From NCBI GenBank assembly GCA_963674665.2, contig CAXXPL010000005.1, positions 372,001 through 436,000 of the forward strand: a stretch of 64,000 nucleotides of DNA, given 5' to 3'. The first letter of the stretch is position 1. Each line of letters starts with the position of its first letter. The stretch comes from G963674665 sp963674665 (GTDB lineage Bacteria; Desulfobacterota; Desulfovibrionia; Desulfovibrionales; Desulfovibrionaceae). This document shows, piece by piece, positions 1 to 9,425 of this stretch. Made by a program: the position numbers and the translations under genes. The notes under the pieces are model-generated. The model saw nothing but the letters and a program-made list of their open reading frames with translations, searched no databases and had not been told where the DNA came from.

Positions 1-693
1 GGGTTGTCCACCACGAATGTCGCAACCCACGGATTTGGCCCTGTTTTCCATACGCAGCACCATGTCCAGCAGCTTCTGTCCGGTGGCCTCGTCCTTGGCG
101 TGCTTGGCCATGATGTGCTCGGCGCCGATGAACTCGGTCACCTCACCCATGACCACGGTCCCGCCGTTCTTGACCATCAGGTCCGTCGCAATGCCCAGGG
201 ACGGGTTGGGACCCAGGCCGGAAGTGGTGTCAGAGCTGCCGCACTTGAGGCCGAGGACGATGTCCTCGCTGGTGCAGAGGGAGCGCTCCATGACCGAGGC
301 CTCGGCAACCATGTCCTGCGCCAGGAGGGAACCGGCGGAGACGGTCTTGAAGTAGCCGCCCAACTCCTGGATGGTCACCCGCTCAACGCGCTTGCCCGCT
401 GCCTTGATCTCCTCGGCCACGCGGTCCACGGCGGTGCTCTCGCAGCCCAGGCTGACCAGCAGCACTGCGGCCAGGTTGGGGTTGCGTCCCAGGCCGATAA
501 GAGTGTTGGTCACCCGCTCAACGTCCATGGGGGTCTGGCAGCACCCCTGCTGGTGGGTGAACGCCACGGCGCCGTCCACGTTTCTGGCGATGGTCGCCGC
601 GGTTTCATTGGCGCACACGACGGTGGCCAGCACGCCCACATAGTTCCTCGTGCCGACGCTTCCGTCACTGCGTCTGTATCCCATGAATTCCAT
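1..693 (-). CDS. UxaA-family hydrolase large subunit (SuyB/altronate dehydratase C-terminal type), partial
   Basis: The 5' 231 codons are present; the 3' end lies beyond the left edge. The protein starts MEFMGYRRSDGSVGTRNY, where GxVGxRN is the typical opening of the catalytic domain of altronate dehydratase and of sulfolactate sulfo-lyase beta subunits. It continues with conserved Cys-rich turns (QQGCCQTP, LGCES) and a KCGSSDTTSG motif (family knowledge: iron or cluster binding and active site). The start is set by an AAGGAG box 7 nt upstream of ATG. It follows the small SAF-domain subunit, so this is a split two-gene UxaA enzyme, as in SuyAB. The substrate is not fixed by sequence: a sulfolactate-like or sugar-acid substrate imported by the TctABC system upstream is inferred. 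Confidence 0.8.
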   Translation of the reverse strand, partial: MEFMGYRRSDGSVGTRNYVGVLATVVCANETAATIARNVDGAVAFTHQQGCCQTPMDVERVTNTLIGLGRNPNLAAVLLVSLGCESTAVDRVAEEIKAAGKRVERVTIQELGGYFKTVSAGSLLAQDMVAEASVMERSLCTSEDIVLGLKCGSSDTTSGLGPNPSLGIATDLMVKNGGTVVMGEVTEFIGAEHIMAKHAKDEATGQKLLDMVLRMENRAKSVGCDIRGGQP

Positions 694-878
694 GATGATT
701 CTCCTTGTGACGATTCACGGACGCTCCCCGAAGGGGGCGTCCATGCCCGCGTGATGGTGCGCAAATCCCGCGAGATCGTCATATTCGCTTTGCATGTCCG
801 CGGCGTGTGGCCGGAGCGCTCCGCTCCCTGAGAGGGCAACGTACCGTGACGCGTCACTGGCATGCCTTGTTCCGGATC

Positions 879-1166
879 CTATTTATCGCCACGACCGCGC
901 AGGCTTTCGATGTTCTGGACATGCGCGTGCCTTCCCGAGGGGATGTCCTCGGTAGCTCTTCCGATCACCTCGCCGTACTTGAGGATGTCCTCACCGTTGG
1001 AGATGTTCCGCACGGCGAACTTGTGACCGTAGTCCACGTCCTGGGCCATGGTCACTTCCAGAGTGTCTTCCATGACGCCCACTATAGCCTTGTCCCCTTC
1101 CAACAGGGGGCGGAGCGCCGTGGCCACGTTGTCCTCGGCCCGCAACATAATGGCATCGCGTTTCAT
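879..1166 (-). CDS. UxaA-family small subunit, SAF domain (SuyA-like)
   Basis: A 95-residue protein ending in HAHVQNIESLRGRGDK, the hallmark of the N-terminal SAF domain of UxaA/GarD dehydratases and of SuyA. In single-chain relatives this segment is fused to the catalytic domain; here it is a separate gene 185 bp upstream of the large subunit on the same strand, as in sulfolactate sulfo-lyase. The start is supported by AGGAGGAACA directly before ATG. The role in binding or orienting the hydroxy-acid substrate is inferred from the family. The 185-bp gap to the next gene contains a short palindrome (GTGACGCGTCAC) but no ORF. Confidence 0.82.
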   Translation of the reverse strand: MKRDAIMLRAEDNVATALRPLLEGDKAIVGVMEDTLEVTMAQDVDYGHKFAVRNISNGEDILKYGEVIGRATEDIPSGRHAHVQNIESLRGRGDK

Positions 1167-1211
1167 TGTTCCTCCTGAATGTGTTCGCGGCAGAGCCGCG
1201 TTTCCACTTGA

Positions 1212-2582
1212 TCAGTTCTTGATGTCGGCCAGCTGGCGGGCAACCTTGTCATGCACGTCCTTGGCGACTTCGGGAGCCAGACCGACATAGCTGCGTGCGT
1301 CGAGGGCATTGGCGAGCTCGTCGCGGTCGCACTTGGCGGAGACCCTGTCATCGGCCCACAGCTCATCCAACAAAGTGGATTTGTTCTCAAAAGCACGCAT
1401 CGACGCTTGATAGACCAACTCGTGCGCGTCGGGAAGAGGCATAATCTTGGCGACAACGAACATTGCGGACTCGGACAGCAGCAGGCCGCGCAGCATGTTG
1501 GTGTTCTCCAGCATGTTGTCGGTCTTCACCTGCAGGCCGTCCATGGTCTTGATCATGTGCTGCAGCACGCCGGACATCATGACGTGGCTCTCGGGGATGA
1601 TGATCCACTCGGTCTTCCAGTTGGTGGCGTCGCGTTCGTTCTCCTGCACCATGACCTCGGTGGCCAGGGCGGCGTTGGTGCGCAGCACGCGGGACAGCAC
1701 GATGGTCCACTCGGTGTGGATGGGGTTGCGCTTGTGAGGCATGGTGGAACTGCCCACCTGTCCTTTGGGGAAGGGCTCTTCCAACTCCTGAAACTCGGTC
1801 TTGGACAAGGTGTAGACTTCCCTGGAGATGCGGGCGCAGGTGCCGGCCAGCTGGGCATACAGATTCATGAACTCGGCCGTGCGGTCGCGGGAGGAGTGCC
1901 AGCAGGTGTCGGCCACGCCGAGGTCCAGGATGGCCATGGCCTTTTCCTGGATTTTGCGCCCCATGTCGCCCCAGGAGGCGAAGGTGCCGACGGCGCCGGT
2001 GATGTTGCCCACCAGGATGCGCGGGGTGGCCTGCTCCAGGCGTTCGTAATGGCGGGACAGCTCGGACAGCCAAGTGGCGGCCTTGTACCCGAAGGTGATG
2101 GGCAGAGCGTGTCCGCCGTGGGTGCGGCCCACCATGACGGTGTCGGCGTGATCGGTGAGCAGGGGGAGCATGAACTGCATCAGCTCGCGGAGCATGCTCT
2201 TGACCACGGTGTAGCCCTTTTTGACCATGAGCATGTTGCCGGTGTCGATGATGTCCTGGGTGGTGGCGCCCCAGTGCACGTATTTGGCCTCTTCGTGGTC
2301 TATGACGTCGCGGAATTCACCGAGCAGGCCGAGGAGACTGTGTCCGGTGACTTTGCCGCGTTTCTTGACGCCCTCGAGATCAATGAGTTCCACCTTGGCG
2401 TGTTTTCTGATGCGTTCGGCAGCACTGGCCGGGATGAGATCGAGCTCGGCCATGGCTTCGGCCAGGGCGGCTTCGACGTCCAGCCAGCTTTGAAACATGG
2501 AGGTCTCTTCGAAGATCTCCCGCATTGCGGGGGTTCCGACGGAATCTCCAAAGACCATTGAATCCGTAAAATGGACAGACAT
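1212..2582 (-). CDS. Fumarase/aspartase-superfamily lyase (adenylosuccinate lyase / carboxymuconate cycloisomerase type)
   Basis: A 456-residue protein of the class II fumarase/aspartase superfamily. It has the C2 region around GRTHGGHALP and the signature loop GSSTMPHKRNP (about residues 288-298), which carries the catalytic serine in GSS and the substrate-binding KxN. Family members perform beta-elimination of fumarate or cycloisomerisation. It lies 27 bp downstream of tctA and upstream of the SuyA-like gene, so it probably acts on the imported organic acid or its product. Housekeeping adenylosuccinate lyase is an alternative, but the catabolic operon context argues against it. The start has GGGAG seven nt upstream. 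Confidence 0.85.
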   Translation of the reverse strand: MSVHFTDSMVFGDSVGTPAMREIFEETSMFQSWLDVEAALAEAMAELDLIPASAAERIRKHAKVELIDLEGVKKRGKVTGHSLLGLLGEFRDVIDHEEAKYVHWGATTQDIIDTGNMLMVKKGYTVVKSMLRELMQFMLPLLTDHADTVMVGRTHGGHALPITFGYKAATWLSELSRHYERLEQATPRILVGNITGAVGTFASWGDMGRKIQEKAMAILDLGVADTCWHSSRDRTAEFMNLYAQLAGTCARISREVYTLSKTEFQELEEPFPKGQVGSSTMPHKRNPIHTEWTIVLSRVLRTNAALATEVMVQENERDATNWKTEWIIIPESHVMMSGVLQHMIKTMDGLQVKTDNMLENTNMLRGLLLSESAMFVVAKIMPLPDAHELVYQASMRAFENKSTLLDELWADDRVSAKCDRDELANALDARSYVGLAPEVAKDVHDKVARQLADIKN

Positions 2583-2608
2583 GATGTACTCCCTATGCTG
2601 CGATTGGG

Positions 2609-4135
2609 TTATGAGTTCTCGGCTGCGCAGGTGTTGCTATTGGCTGCGCGCTTGGATTGGATCTTGCCCAGGAAGTAGGGCAGGACCAGGGAAATGACCG
2701 AAAGGGCTATCAGTACGCCCGAGATGGGGCGAGAGAAGAACGGAATCAGGCTGCCCTTGCCCATGGTGATGGCCAGCTTGAGCTGTTCCTCGGCCATGTG
2801 TCCGAGGATGAGGCCCAGAACCACCGGCAGCACCGGAATCTTCACCGCTTTGAGGACGTATCCCAGCAGGCCGAAGCCGAGGAAGCAGTAAACGTCGAAC
2901 AGGCGGTTGTTCAGGGCGTAGGAACCGATGGAGCAGAGCACGAGCAGGACGGGGATCAGATACTGGCGGGGAATGGCCAGGACCTTGATGATCCACTTGA
3001 TCACGAAGTGGAAGAAGATGATCAGGAACAGGAAGGCCAGGAAGTAGGCCAGGAAGATAGAGTAGACCAGGGGGCCGTTGTCCCTGAACAGAAGGGGGCC
3101 GGGCTGGATGTTGTGCAGCATGAAACAGCCCAGCATCATCAGGGTGGAGGCATCGCCCGGAATGCCCAGAGTCAGCAGGGGGATGAGCGCGCCACCCATG
3201 GATGCGTTGTTGGCCGCCTCCGGAGCGATAACCGCCTCGCCCAGTTCGCCCTCGCCGTATTTCTCCGGATGCTTGGAGAAGCTGCGGGCCTGGGCGTATG
3301 CCACCACGTTGGAGAGGCCGGGACCCACGCCGGGGAGGATGCCTATGACCACGCCGATGATCGTGGAGCGCAGCAGTGTGATCTTGTTGTCGAGGATCTC
3401 GATGAACGTCTTCATGAACTCCTTGATCTTGAAATCAACCCTGACGATGGTGGCTGAGGAGCCGACGTCATCGATATCCGAGAGCAACTGCGGAATGGCG
3501 AACATTCCTATGAGCACCGGCAGAACGGAAAATCCGGACTCCATGGACTCGATGCCGAAGGTGAAGCGCACCACCCCCTGAACAGGGTCCGTTCCCACGA
3601 GGGAGAGCGCCAGACCGATTCCCGCGGCCAGAAAGGCCTTGGTGGCCGAACCCGCGGAAAGGGAGCTGATGCAACTGAAGGTGAACACCACCAGGGCGAA
3701 GTACTCCCAGGGGCCGAACTTCAGCGCGAACCTTGCCAGGAACGGCGCAACCAGGATCAGGGCCAGGCCACTCATGGCGCCGCCCAGAAACGAGCTGTAC
3801 ACACCCAGGCCAAGGGCCCTTGTGGCGTTTCCCTTTCGTGCCATGGGGAAACCGTCCAGGCATGTGCAGGCGGAGGCCGGGGTGCCGGGGATGTTCAACA
3901 GGCAGGAACCCACGAGACCGCTGGAGATGGAGCCGCAGTACACGCCCATGAGCAGGGCCAGGCCGTGCACCGGCTCCATGCCGAAGGTTACGGGTACCAG
4001 CAGGGCGATGGCCATGGTGCTGGTCAGTCCGGGAATCGCGCCGACGAACATGCCGCCGAACACGCCCAGGGCGATGCTGATGATAATGTTCCAGTGTGCG
4101 ATGAGATGGAAAGCCGCTATGTAATTCTCTAACAT
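2609..4135 (-). CDS. tctA: Tripartite tricarboxylate transporter, large membrane subunit TctA
   Basis: A 508-residue, roughly 12-helix permease. It has the TctA features: glycine/proline-rich N-terminal segment (GAIPGLTSTMAIALL, about residues 30-45), PGTPASACTCLDG, and the later GVGPGLSNVVAYAQ and LTLGIPGDAST motifs. It uses the ion gradient with TctB and the periplasmic TctC to import di/tricarboxylates or related organic acids. ATG at 4135 is preferred over GTG at 4144 because AGGTGA is well spaced from it. It lies 15 bp downstream of tctB and was probably co-transcribed with the lyase that follows. Confidence 0.93.
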   Translation of the reverse strand: MLENYIAAFHLIAHWNIIISIALGVFGGMFVGAIPGLTSTMAIALLVPVTFGMEPVHGLALLMGVYCGSISSGLVGSCLLNIPGTPASACTCLDGFPMARKGNATRALGLGVYSSFLGGAMSGLALILVAPFLARFALKFGPWEYFALVVFTFSCISSLSAGSATKAFLAAGIGLALSLVGTDPVQGVVRFTFGIESMESGFSVLPVLIGMFAIPQLLSDIDDVGSSATIVRVDFKIKEFMKTFIEILDNKITLLRSTIIGVVIGILPGVGPGLSNVVAYAQARSFSKHPEKYGEGELGEAVIAPEAANNASMGGALIPLLTLGIPGDASTLMMLGCFMLHNIQPGPLLFRDNGPLVYSIFLAYFLAFLFLIIFFHFVIKWIIKVLAIPRQYLIPVLLVLCSIGSYALNNRLFDVYCFLGFGLLGYVLKAVKIPVLPVVLGLILGHMAEEQLKLAITMGKGSLIPFFSRPISGVLIALSVISLVLPYFLGKIQSKRAANSNTCAAENS

Positions 4136-4150
4136 GACGATCACCTGAAC

Positions 4151-4600
4151 CTAGGGCAGAAACACTTCGAGCCACTGCACGAAGAGAAGATAGATGAAAA
4201 GGATCATGCCGCCGGAGATTCCCAGGGCAATGGGAATATCCCGTTTCAGGTTGCGGCTGTATACCACAACAGTGAGGAGAATGAACGCGCCCGTGGCGAT
4301 CAGGAAGCCGATATAGGGCATAATCAGCAGATAGGCCACGAACAGTGTGAGCAGAATCAAGCGCTTGGTGCTGATGAACTTGATCCAGTACTCTTTGGCA
4401 AGGGTCTTCTTGTCTTTCGTGATAAAGGTGGAAATGAACAGTGTGGCGCTCAGGATTACGATCATTCCGAATACGATGTTCGGAAACAGGGATTCGCTCA
4501 TGAGCTGATACTGCAGACTTTTCATCTTGGTGGCTTCGTACATCATGAGCAGCCCAAACACGCCCGTGATGACAGCAGTTATTCGATTCGCGGTGTTCAT
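4151..4600 (-). CDS. tctB: Tripartite tricarboxylate transporter, small membrane subunit TctB
   Basis: A 149-residue protein with four hydrophobic segments, the usual size and topology of TctB. It sits between the binding protein gene and tctA, as is standard for the family. ATG at 4600 has GAGGGAG upstream; a GTG two codons earlier is possible. TctB is needed for transport but its mechanism is poorly defined. Identification rests on topology, length and position more than on strong motifs. Confidence 0.85.
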   Translation of the reverse strand: MNTANRITAVITGVFGLLMMYEATKMKSLQYQLMSESLFPNIVFGMIVILSATLFISTFITKDKKTLAKEYWIKFISTKRLILLTLFVAYLLIMPYIGFLIATGAFILLTVVVYSRNLKRDIPIALGISGGMILFIYLLFVQWLEVFLP

Positions 4601-5046
4601 AGACACTCCCTCTCTTATGTCAGCAAATCTTGGTATAACATTGTAAAAGTTTACATGTATCTAATTGACTATAACGTGCGTCACAACATCCAAATGCGAG
4701 CAAAATTCATTGCCAGGGCATCGTCCTCCACAGAAATTCAGTATGAGAATTGAGATATTAACAGCAGTTCGGGAAAGATAGCTGGGTTGATGCCGTATTA
4801 CCTTTCAAAGGACATGGTTGTCCGTAAGGTGTAGTACCGTGAAATATTTCTCTCAAAAAGCCAGGATCAACCCACGGCAAGGTTTCCGTACCGTGGCCGG
4901 CGCCCCTTTCTGACAAGGTTTCGATATGGCCTTGAAAATTTTTTTGGTTCACTTTCAAGGTGCCTGTGAGCTTCGAGTGTCCTGAGCAACGCGGCATAGA
5001 GACGCATTCGATTGTTGCGGATCATGTTGCAAACCGCCTTGTGTTT
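4601..5046. other. Intergenic stretch between tctC and tctB
   Basis: About 450 bp with no convincing gene. A 79-codon ORF on the minus strand (4758-4997) has no recognisable features or good start. The gap is unusually long for a tctCBA operon. It may hold an internal promoter for tctBA. Confidence 0.5.
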
Positions 5047-5074
5047 GTGCGGGCGGGGAGGTTCCCGCCCGCAC
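5047..5074 (-). terminator. GC-rich hairpin after tctC
   Basis: An 11-bp stem GTGCGGGCGGG / CCCGCCCGCAC with a short loop, about 35 bp after the tctC stop. There is no T-run on the minus strand, so it is more likely an mRNA-stabilising or partial-termination hairpin. Such a hairpin could make binding protein more abundant than the membrane subunits. Confidence 0.6.
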
Positions 5075-5108
5075 GACAACCAACCAGTACTACTAATGCA
5101 GGAGGCAG

Positions 5109-6080
5109 TTACTCCTTGGCGAGATGAAACTTCTGGGCCAGGTCGTAGAAATACTTGGAATCCTTGGCAAGTTTTTCATTGAGCTTGGCAGTGTCGAGCT
5201 TCATGGGGGTCATCCAGCCGTCGTACAGTTCTTTCTGGCACTCGGGATCATCCGCAGCCTTCATGTAGGCGTCGTTGATGACCTTGATAACATCGGCCGG
5301 GGTACCCTTGGGAGCGTAGGTTGCGTAGATGAATTCAAAGATGGCGTCGACGCCCTGCTCTTTGAGAGTGGGAATCTTGGGGTAGGACTTGTGGCGCTGC
5401 TCGTCCATGATGCCCAGGATCTTCACGTCGCCGGAATCGATGTAGGGGCGCACGGCACTGACGGCCACGGCAGTGGCCTCCAGGTTGCCTTGCATGATGG
5501 CGACCACGCGGTTCTTGTCGCCGGACATGCCGATGATGTGGAAGCTGCTTTCATCGAGGCTGGAGGCGTCCAACAGGGTAAGCAGGGCAAAGTGGCTGAA
5601 ACCGTTGATGGCAGCGCCCCAGGAGATGGTGCCGGGCTGGGCCTTGGCCGCGTCCACGAGCTCCTTGATGTTTTTGTAGGGGCTGTCCTTGCCGACGATG
5701 ATGGCGACGCTGCTGCCTACGCAGGCGGCGACGGGATCAAACACGTCGTACTGGTAGTCGGAGCGGCCGGTGGCGTAGGCCATGTGCAGGTTCTGGTGCT
5801 GCCAGAGCAGTTTGTAGCCGTCGGGATCGGAGCGCTTCACATCCAGTTCGGCGGTACGGCCGCGAGCGCCGGCGATGTTTTGGACAATGATCTTTTCGGG
5901 CAGGTAGCGCGAGGCGTACTTGGAGAAAACTCTGGCCGAAACGTCGCTACCGCCTCCGGGCTTGAACGGCACAACGAGTTGAAGGGGTTTGGTGGGAAAT
6001 TGATCCTCGGCTTGCGCCATGCCGGCGAAAGCGACAACCAGGGCAATGACCATGGTAAGAAGTGCGACTAGTTTTTTCAT
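5109..6080 (-). CDS. tctC: Tripartite tricarboxylate transporter substrate-binding protein TctC
   Basis: A 323-residue periplasmic binding protein with a signal peptide (MKKLVALLTMV...MAQA, cleavage near residue 24). The mature protein opens with FPTKPLQLVVPFKPGGGSD, the classic TctC/Bug motif, where the loop after PF and the glycine stretch contact the ligand carboxylate. It delivers an organic acid to TctAB. The start has AGGAGGAGGATGAG before ATG. It is the first gene after the two-component genes, 282 bp downstream, and is followed by a strong hairpin. Ligand unknown. Confidence 0.93.
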   Translation of the reverse strand: MKKLVALLTMVIALVVAFAGMAQAEDQFPTKPLQLVVPFKPGGGSDVSARVFSKYASRYLPEKIIVQNIAGARGRTAELDVKRSDPDGYKLLWQHQNLHMAYATGRSDYQYDVFDPVAACVGSSVAIIVGKDSPYKNIKELVDAAKAQPGTISWGAAINGFSHFALLTLLDASSLDESSFHIIGMSGDKNRVVAIMQGNLEATAVAVSAVRPYIDSGDVKILGIMDEQRHKSYPKIPTLKEQGVDAIFEFIYATYAPKGTPADVIKVINDAYMKAADDPECQKELYDGWMTPMKLDTAKLNEKLAKDSKYFYDLAQKFHLAKE

Positions 6081-6362
6081 CTCATCCTCCTCCTATTTTT
6101 TGACACTCTATGCTTAAATGGAGCACCCTACAAAAAAGTCAGGCGACCACGACGCATGTAAGGCGGGGACTACAAATCCCAATGGAAAAGGAGTGGATTT
6201 AGAAGAAATAGGATGGAGGCGCGAAAGAACCGCAGGTACAGGGATTTCAGAAAATAGCTTCTGAATATCAGCGTATTGGGTAAACGGGAGAAGGAGAAGA
6301 GTAGCGACCTTGACGTGCCCCCCTTTGCCCGTCGCGCAGGAGGAGATTTAACCGAGAGCGGA

Positions 6363-6998
6363 TCAATTGTCCACCAGTCCCATCTGCATTGCGAACCTGA
6401 CGAGCTGGGTGTGGCTCTTCAGGTTGAGTTTCTGCATGGCCCGGGCGCGGTAGGTTGAGACGGTCTTGTCGCTGAGGTTCATGACCGTGGCTATGTCCAT
6501 GACCCGCTCCCCGCGCGCCAGGCGAACAAAAACCTCGAACTCGCGCTCCGAAAGGATTTCCTCGAGACGTTTGGGCTTTTCCTTTGGCAGCAGCTCGGAG
6601 ACCAGGTCCTTGGCCAGTTCCGGAGGATAATAGCGGTTTCCCGCAAGAACCTGGCTCACCGCGTTGATCAACTCCTCAGGGACGCTCTCCTTGGTCAGGT
6701 ATCCGGTGGCGCCCAGCCTCAGCGCCTGGGCCGCGTAACGCGCGCCGCTGTGCATGCTGAGTATCAGAACAGGCTGCTCTGGAAAGCGTTTGCGGATCTG
6801 TTCCAGGGTCTTAAGACCGTCCACGTCCGGAAGGCTGATATCGAGGATCAACAAATCCACAGGACCGGAGTCGAGCAGCTCCATGGTTTCGGCGGAAGTG
6901 GAGGCTTCGGCAAAGGCGGGATCCTCAAAGGACAGGGACAGGATGTCCATGACCCCTTTTCGGACCACGGCGTGGTCATCTACAATAATGATGCGCAT
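6363..6998 (-). CDS. NarL/LuxR-type response regulator
   Basis: A 211-residue protein with an N-terminal receiver domain (acidic pair D7/D8, phosphoacceptor D53 in LILDISLPD, conserved K near residue 103) and a C-terminal LuxR helix-turn-helix (about residues 145-208: LSEREFEVFVRLARGE...SDKTVSTYRAR). It overlaps the 3' end of the sensor-kinase gene by 19 bp, so the two are translationally coupled partners. It probably activates the tctCBA-lyase-SuyAB-like operon just downstream. This is inferred from position. Confidence 0.95.
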   Translation of the reverse strand: MRIIIVDDHAVVRKGVMDILSLSFEDPAFAEASTSAETMELLDSGPVDLLILDISLPDVDGLKTLEQIRKRFPEQPVLILSMHSGARYAAQALRLGATGYLTKESVPEELINAVSQVLAGNRYYPPELAKDLVSELLPKEKPKRLEEILSEREFEVFVRLARGERVMDIATVMNLSDKTVSTYRARAMQKLNLKSHTQLVRFAMQMGLVDN

Positions 6999-9211
6999 GG
7001 GGTTTTCCTTGGTTCGTACTTCACGGGGATGCTGGCGGTGACCATGGTTCCGCCTTCCTCCGCGGCGCTGATGTTCACGTCTCCGCCCAGGTGGCGCATG
7101 CGCTCACGCATGCCGATGAGACCGAAGGAGTTGCTGGAAGCTGCCGCTTCGCGGGAAATGCCCCGCCCATTGTCCCATACTTCAAGTAGAACGAAAGAAT
7201 CATTGCATGTCAAGTGGATACGGACAGTATCCGCTTGGGAGTGCCGAGCGACATTGGTCAGTGCCTCCTGATACACCCTGTACAGGGCGATGGTCTGCTC
7301 GATACGCAGCTCCAGGTCGCAGTTGTACTCGTATTCCACCTTTATGCCCGTGTGTTCGAGAAAATCCTGGGAGTGCCAGTGCATGGCCGCCTCCAGCCCC
7401 AGGTTATCCAGCTCCGCGGGGCGGAGATTCTGTGACAGGTGTTTGACAAATCCGATGGTCTCCTGAACCATGGAGGTGAGGGATTTCAGCTTGCTGCGGG
7501 CATTGGTCGGGAGGTCCTTGAGGAGATGGCCGAGGACGTTGATCCCCATCTTGAGGGCGGTGAGATTCTGCCCCAGTTCGTCGTGGATCTCTCTGGAGAT
7601 GGTGGCGCGCTCCTCTTCCAGCATCTCCTGCTGGTACATGGCGAGCAGGCGGAACTGCTCCTGGGAGTGGCGAAATGCCCTCTGGGCCAGCTTCTGGGCG
7701 GTGATGTCATTACCCACGGCCTGGTATTCCTTGAGTTTTCCCTGTTCGGTGAAGATGGCTAGGCATTTCCACATGATGATGCGCTGTTTTTCCTCCGGCG
7801 GAGTAAACAGCTCCTCCTCCTCGAAAAAAGGCGAGAGTTTGGTCAACATGGAGCAGCGTTGTTTCGCGACCTTGAGGCGCCCCTTGGACATGATCCTGTC
7901 CAGGGGCTTTCCCACCACGTCGCTCAATGGCAGGCCCAGCAGGCTGAGCATGGCCCTGTTGGCGAAGGTTATGGTCTTATGCGGGGTGAAACGGAGAACA
8001 AAATCTGTCTGGTCCTCCACGATGGCTCGATAGCGTGATTCGCTCTGCTCCAGCGCCACCAATGCCTTCTGTCGGGAGAGGTTGGTTATGGCGAGGAACA
8101 CCACCATGACACCAAGGGGCAACACCATGGCGGAGATGATCAGGATGGCCTTCTTGTATTTGAGATAAAAACTGCGCGGCTTGTTAATGATGATGGAGTC
8201 GGGGGGCAGTGATTTTTCCCTGATCTTGAAGCGTCGCAATTCGGTGTAATCGAACATGGGCAGGATGGAGACCTTGGTCACCAGGGGGATGTCGCTTGCC
8301 GGCGTTCCCGAGAGTATGCCCACAGCCAACTGTGCGGCTTCCTCGCCCTGCTGCACGCCGCTGGTCACCATGCCCCCCACCGCTCCAATGCCGATGGAGT
8401 CGTCCCACAGGGTATACAAAGGGGCGTCGGTGTTTTCCCGCACCATCTTGAACACCTCGCGGGCCGACATGATGCCCCCGATCTTGTCATAGTTGAAGGC
8501 CATGTTGATGAGCACGGCGTTCCTGGGAACTCGGGCAAGTGCCTCACGCATCTCCTCGGCATTGTGGCAGGCCAGCCTCTGGAAGTGCACGCGGTTCTCG
8601 TATTTCGGGAATATTTCCCAGAAGCGCTTGGAAGTGGCGTTGGCAAGGCTGGAGTAGTCGGTCACCGCCACCACGAGCCTGGTCCTGGGGTGCAGCTTGA
8701 GGGCCAGGCTGATGGTCCCCTCGAGGTCGTAATAGGCGATGACGCCGGTGACGTTAACGAACTCCCTGATTTGGGAAGGGTTGAATTCGTTGATGCCGCA
8801 GAAGATTACCGGGACTTTGGAGAAGAGCCTGTGGCGCCTGGCCAGGAGGAAGTTGAGGGCCACCTCGTCCACCGCGATTATGGCGTCCAGGTCAAGGTCC
8901 TCGTATTTCGATCTGTAGAGCTCCTCGAGAGGGGTGAACACCACCCTTGGGGCATAGCGCAGGGTGTCCAGATACTCCACATACAACTCGGCATTGGGAG
9001 CCTCTTTCTGGATGACATGGCGGATTCCGGCCATGATGTTGTCAGTCCAGATGCAGCCCTGATGATAGGAGTGGATCACCAGGATCTTCTTGGGCTCTGG
9101 GCTCTCCTCAGCCAGAACCGCCCCGGGAAAGAGGGCGGCAAGGAGGCTGAGCCAGGCTGTGCAGATGAGCACGGCTTTTTTCAGAGAGAGTTCATGCTTG
9201 CAAGTAATCAC
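6980..9211 (-). CDS. Sensor histidine kinase with periplasmic ABC-type binding domain, PAS and HisKA_3
   Basis: About 743 residues from a GTG at 9211, chosen because a signal-like hydrophobic segment (KKAVLICTAWLSLLAALF) then sits at the N-terminus; the ORF could extend to 9337. Order: periplasmic ABC-substrate-binding-like domain (about 40-340, starting KKILVIHSYHQG), a transmembrane helix (about 375-397), PAS (about 410-520), HisKA_3 dimerisation domain with phospho-His in ISREIHDELGQNLTALK, and HATPase with DNGRG. The kinase probably senses the transporter's ligand directly in the periplasm. It overlaps and pairs with the LuxR-type regulator. Confidence 0.92.
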   Translation of the reverse strand: MITCKHELSLKKAVLICTAWLSLLAALFPGAVLAEESPEPKKILVIHSYHQGCIWTDNIMAGIRHVIQKEAPNAELYVEYLDTLRYAPRVVFTPLEELYRSKYEDLDLDAIIAVDEVALNFLLARRHRLFSKVPVIFCGINEFNPSQIREFVNVTGVIAYYDLEGTISLALKLHPRTRLVVAVTDYSSLANATSKRFWEIFPKYENRVHFQRLACHNAEEMREALARVPRNAVLINMAFNYDKIGGIMSAREVFKMVRENTDAPLYTLWDDSIGIGAVGGMVTSGVQQGEEAAQLAVGILSGTPASDIPLVTKVSILPMFDYTELRRFKIREKSLPPDSIIINKPRSFYLKYKKAILIISAMVLPLGVMVVFLAITNLSRQKALVALEQSESRYRAIVEDQTDFVLRFTPHKTITFANRAMLSLLGLPLSDVVGKPLDRIMSKGRLKVAKQRCSMLTKLSPFFEEEELFTPPEEKQRIIMWKCLAIFTEQGKLKEYQAVGNDITAQKLAQRAFRHSQEQFRLLAMYQQEMLEEERATISREIHDELGQNLTALKMGINVLGHLLKDLPTNARSKLKSLTSMVQETIGFVKHLSQNLRPAELDNLGLEAAMHWHSQDFLEHTGIKVEYEYNCDLELRIEQTIALYRVYQEALTNVARHSQADTVRIHLTCNDSFVLLEVWDNGRGISREAAASSNSFGLIGMRERMRHLGGDVNISAAEEGGTMVTASIPVKYEPRKTPCASLL

Positions 9212-9425
9212 ATTGTTTCCATAACAGCGTTTTCTGGCGAATGGGAAGGACGCGGGATCAGTTGACCCCGCTACGTGCTGCGCCGGGGAGTGCCGGGCAG
9301 GCAAGGGCGAGCAGCATGCACTGAAGTCAAGCCTCAAAGTCTCACCTTGTCAAGAGATTTGACAAATTTCCCTCTTCTGGATATCACTATTTTAAATAAT
9401 ACTTAACTATATATATGTGTAGCAA

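Noticed and set aside
1251..2561. Long plus-strand ORF of 436 codons opposite the lyase gene
   Set aside because: It is a GC-skew shadow of the lyase frame: Gly/His/Val-rich, no motifs, no ribosome binding site.
4758..4997. 79-codon minus-strand ORF between tctC and tctB
   Set aside because: No ribosome binding site, no recognisable features, and the surrounding sequence is non-coding in composition.
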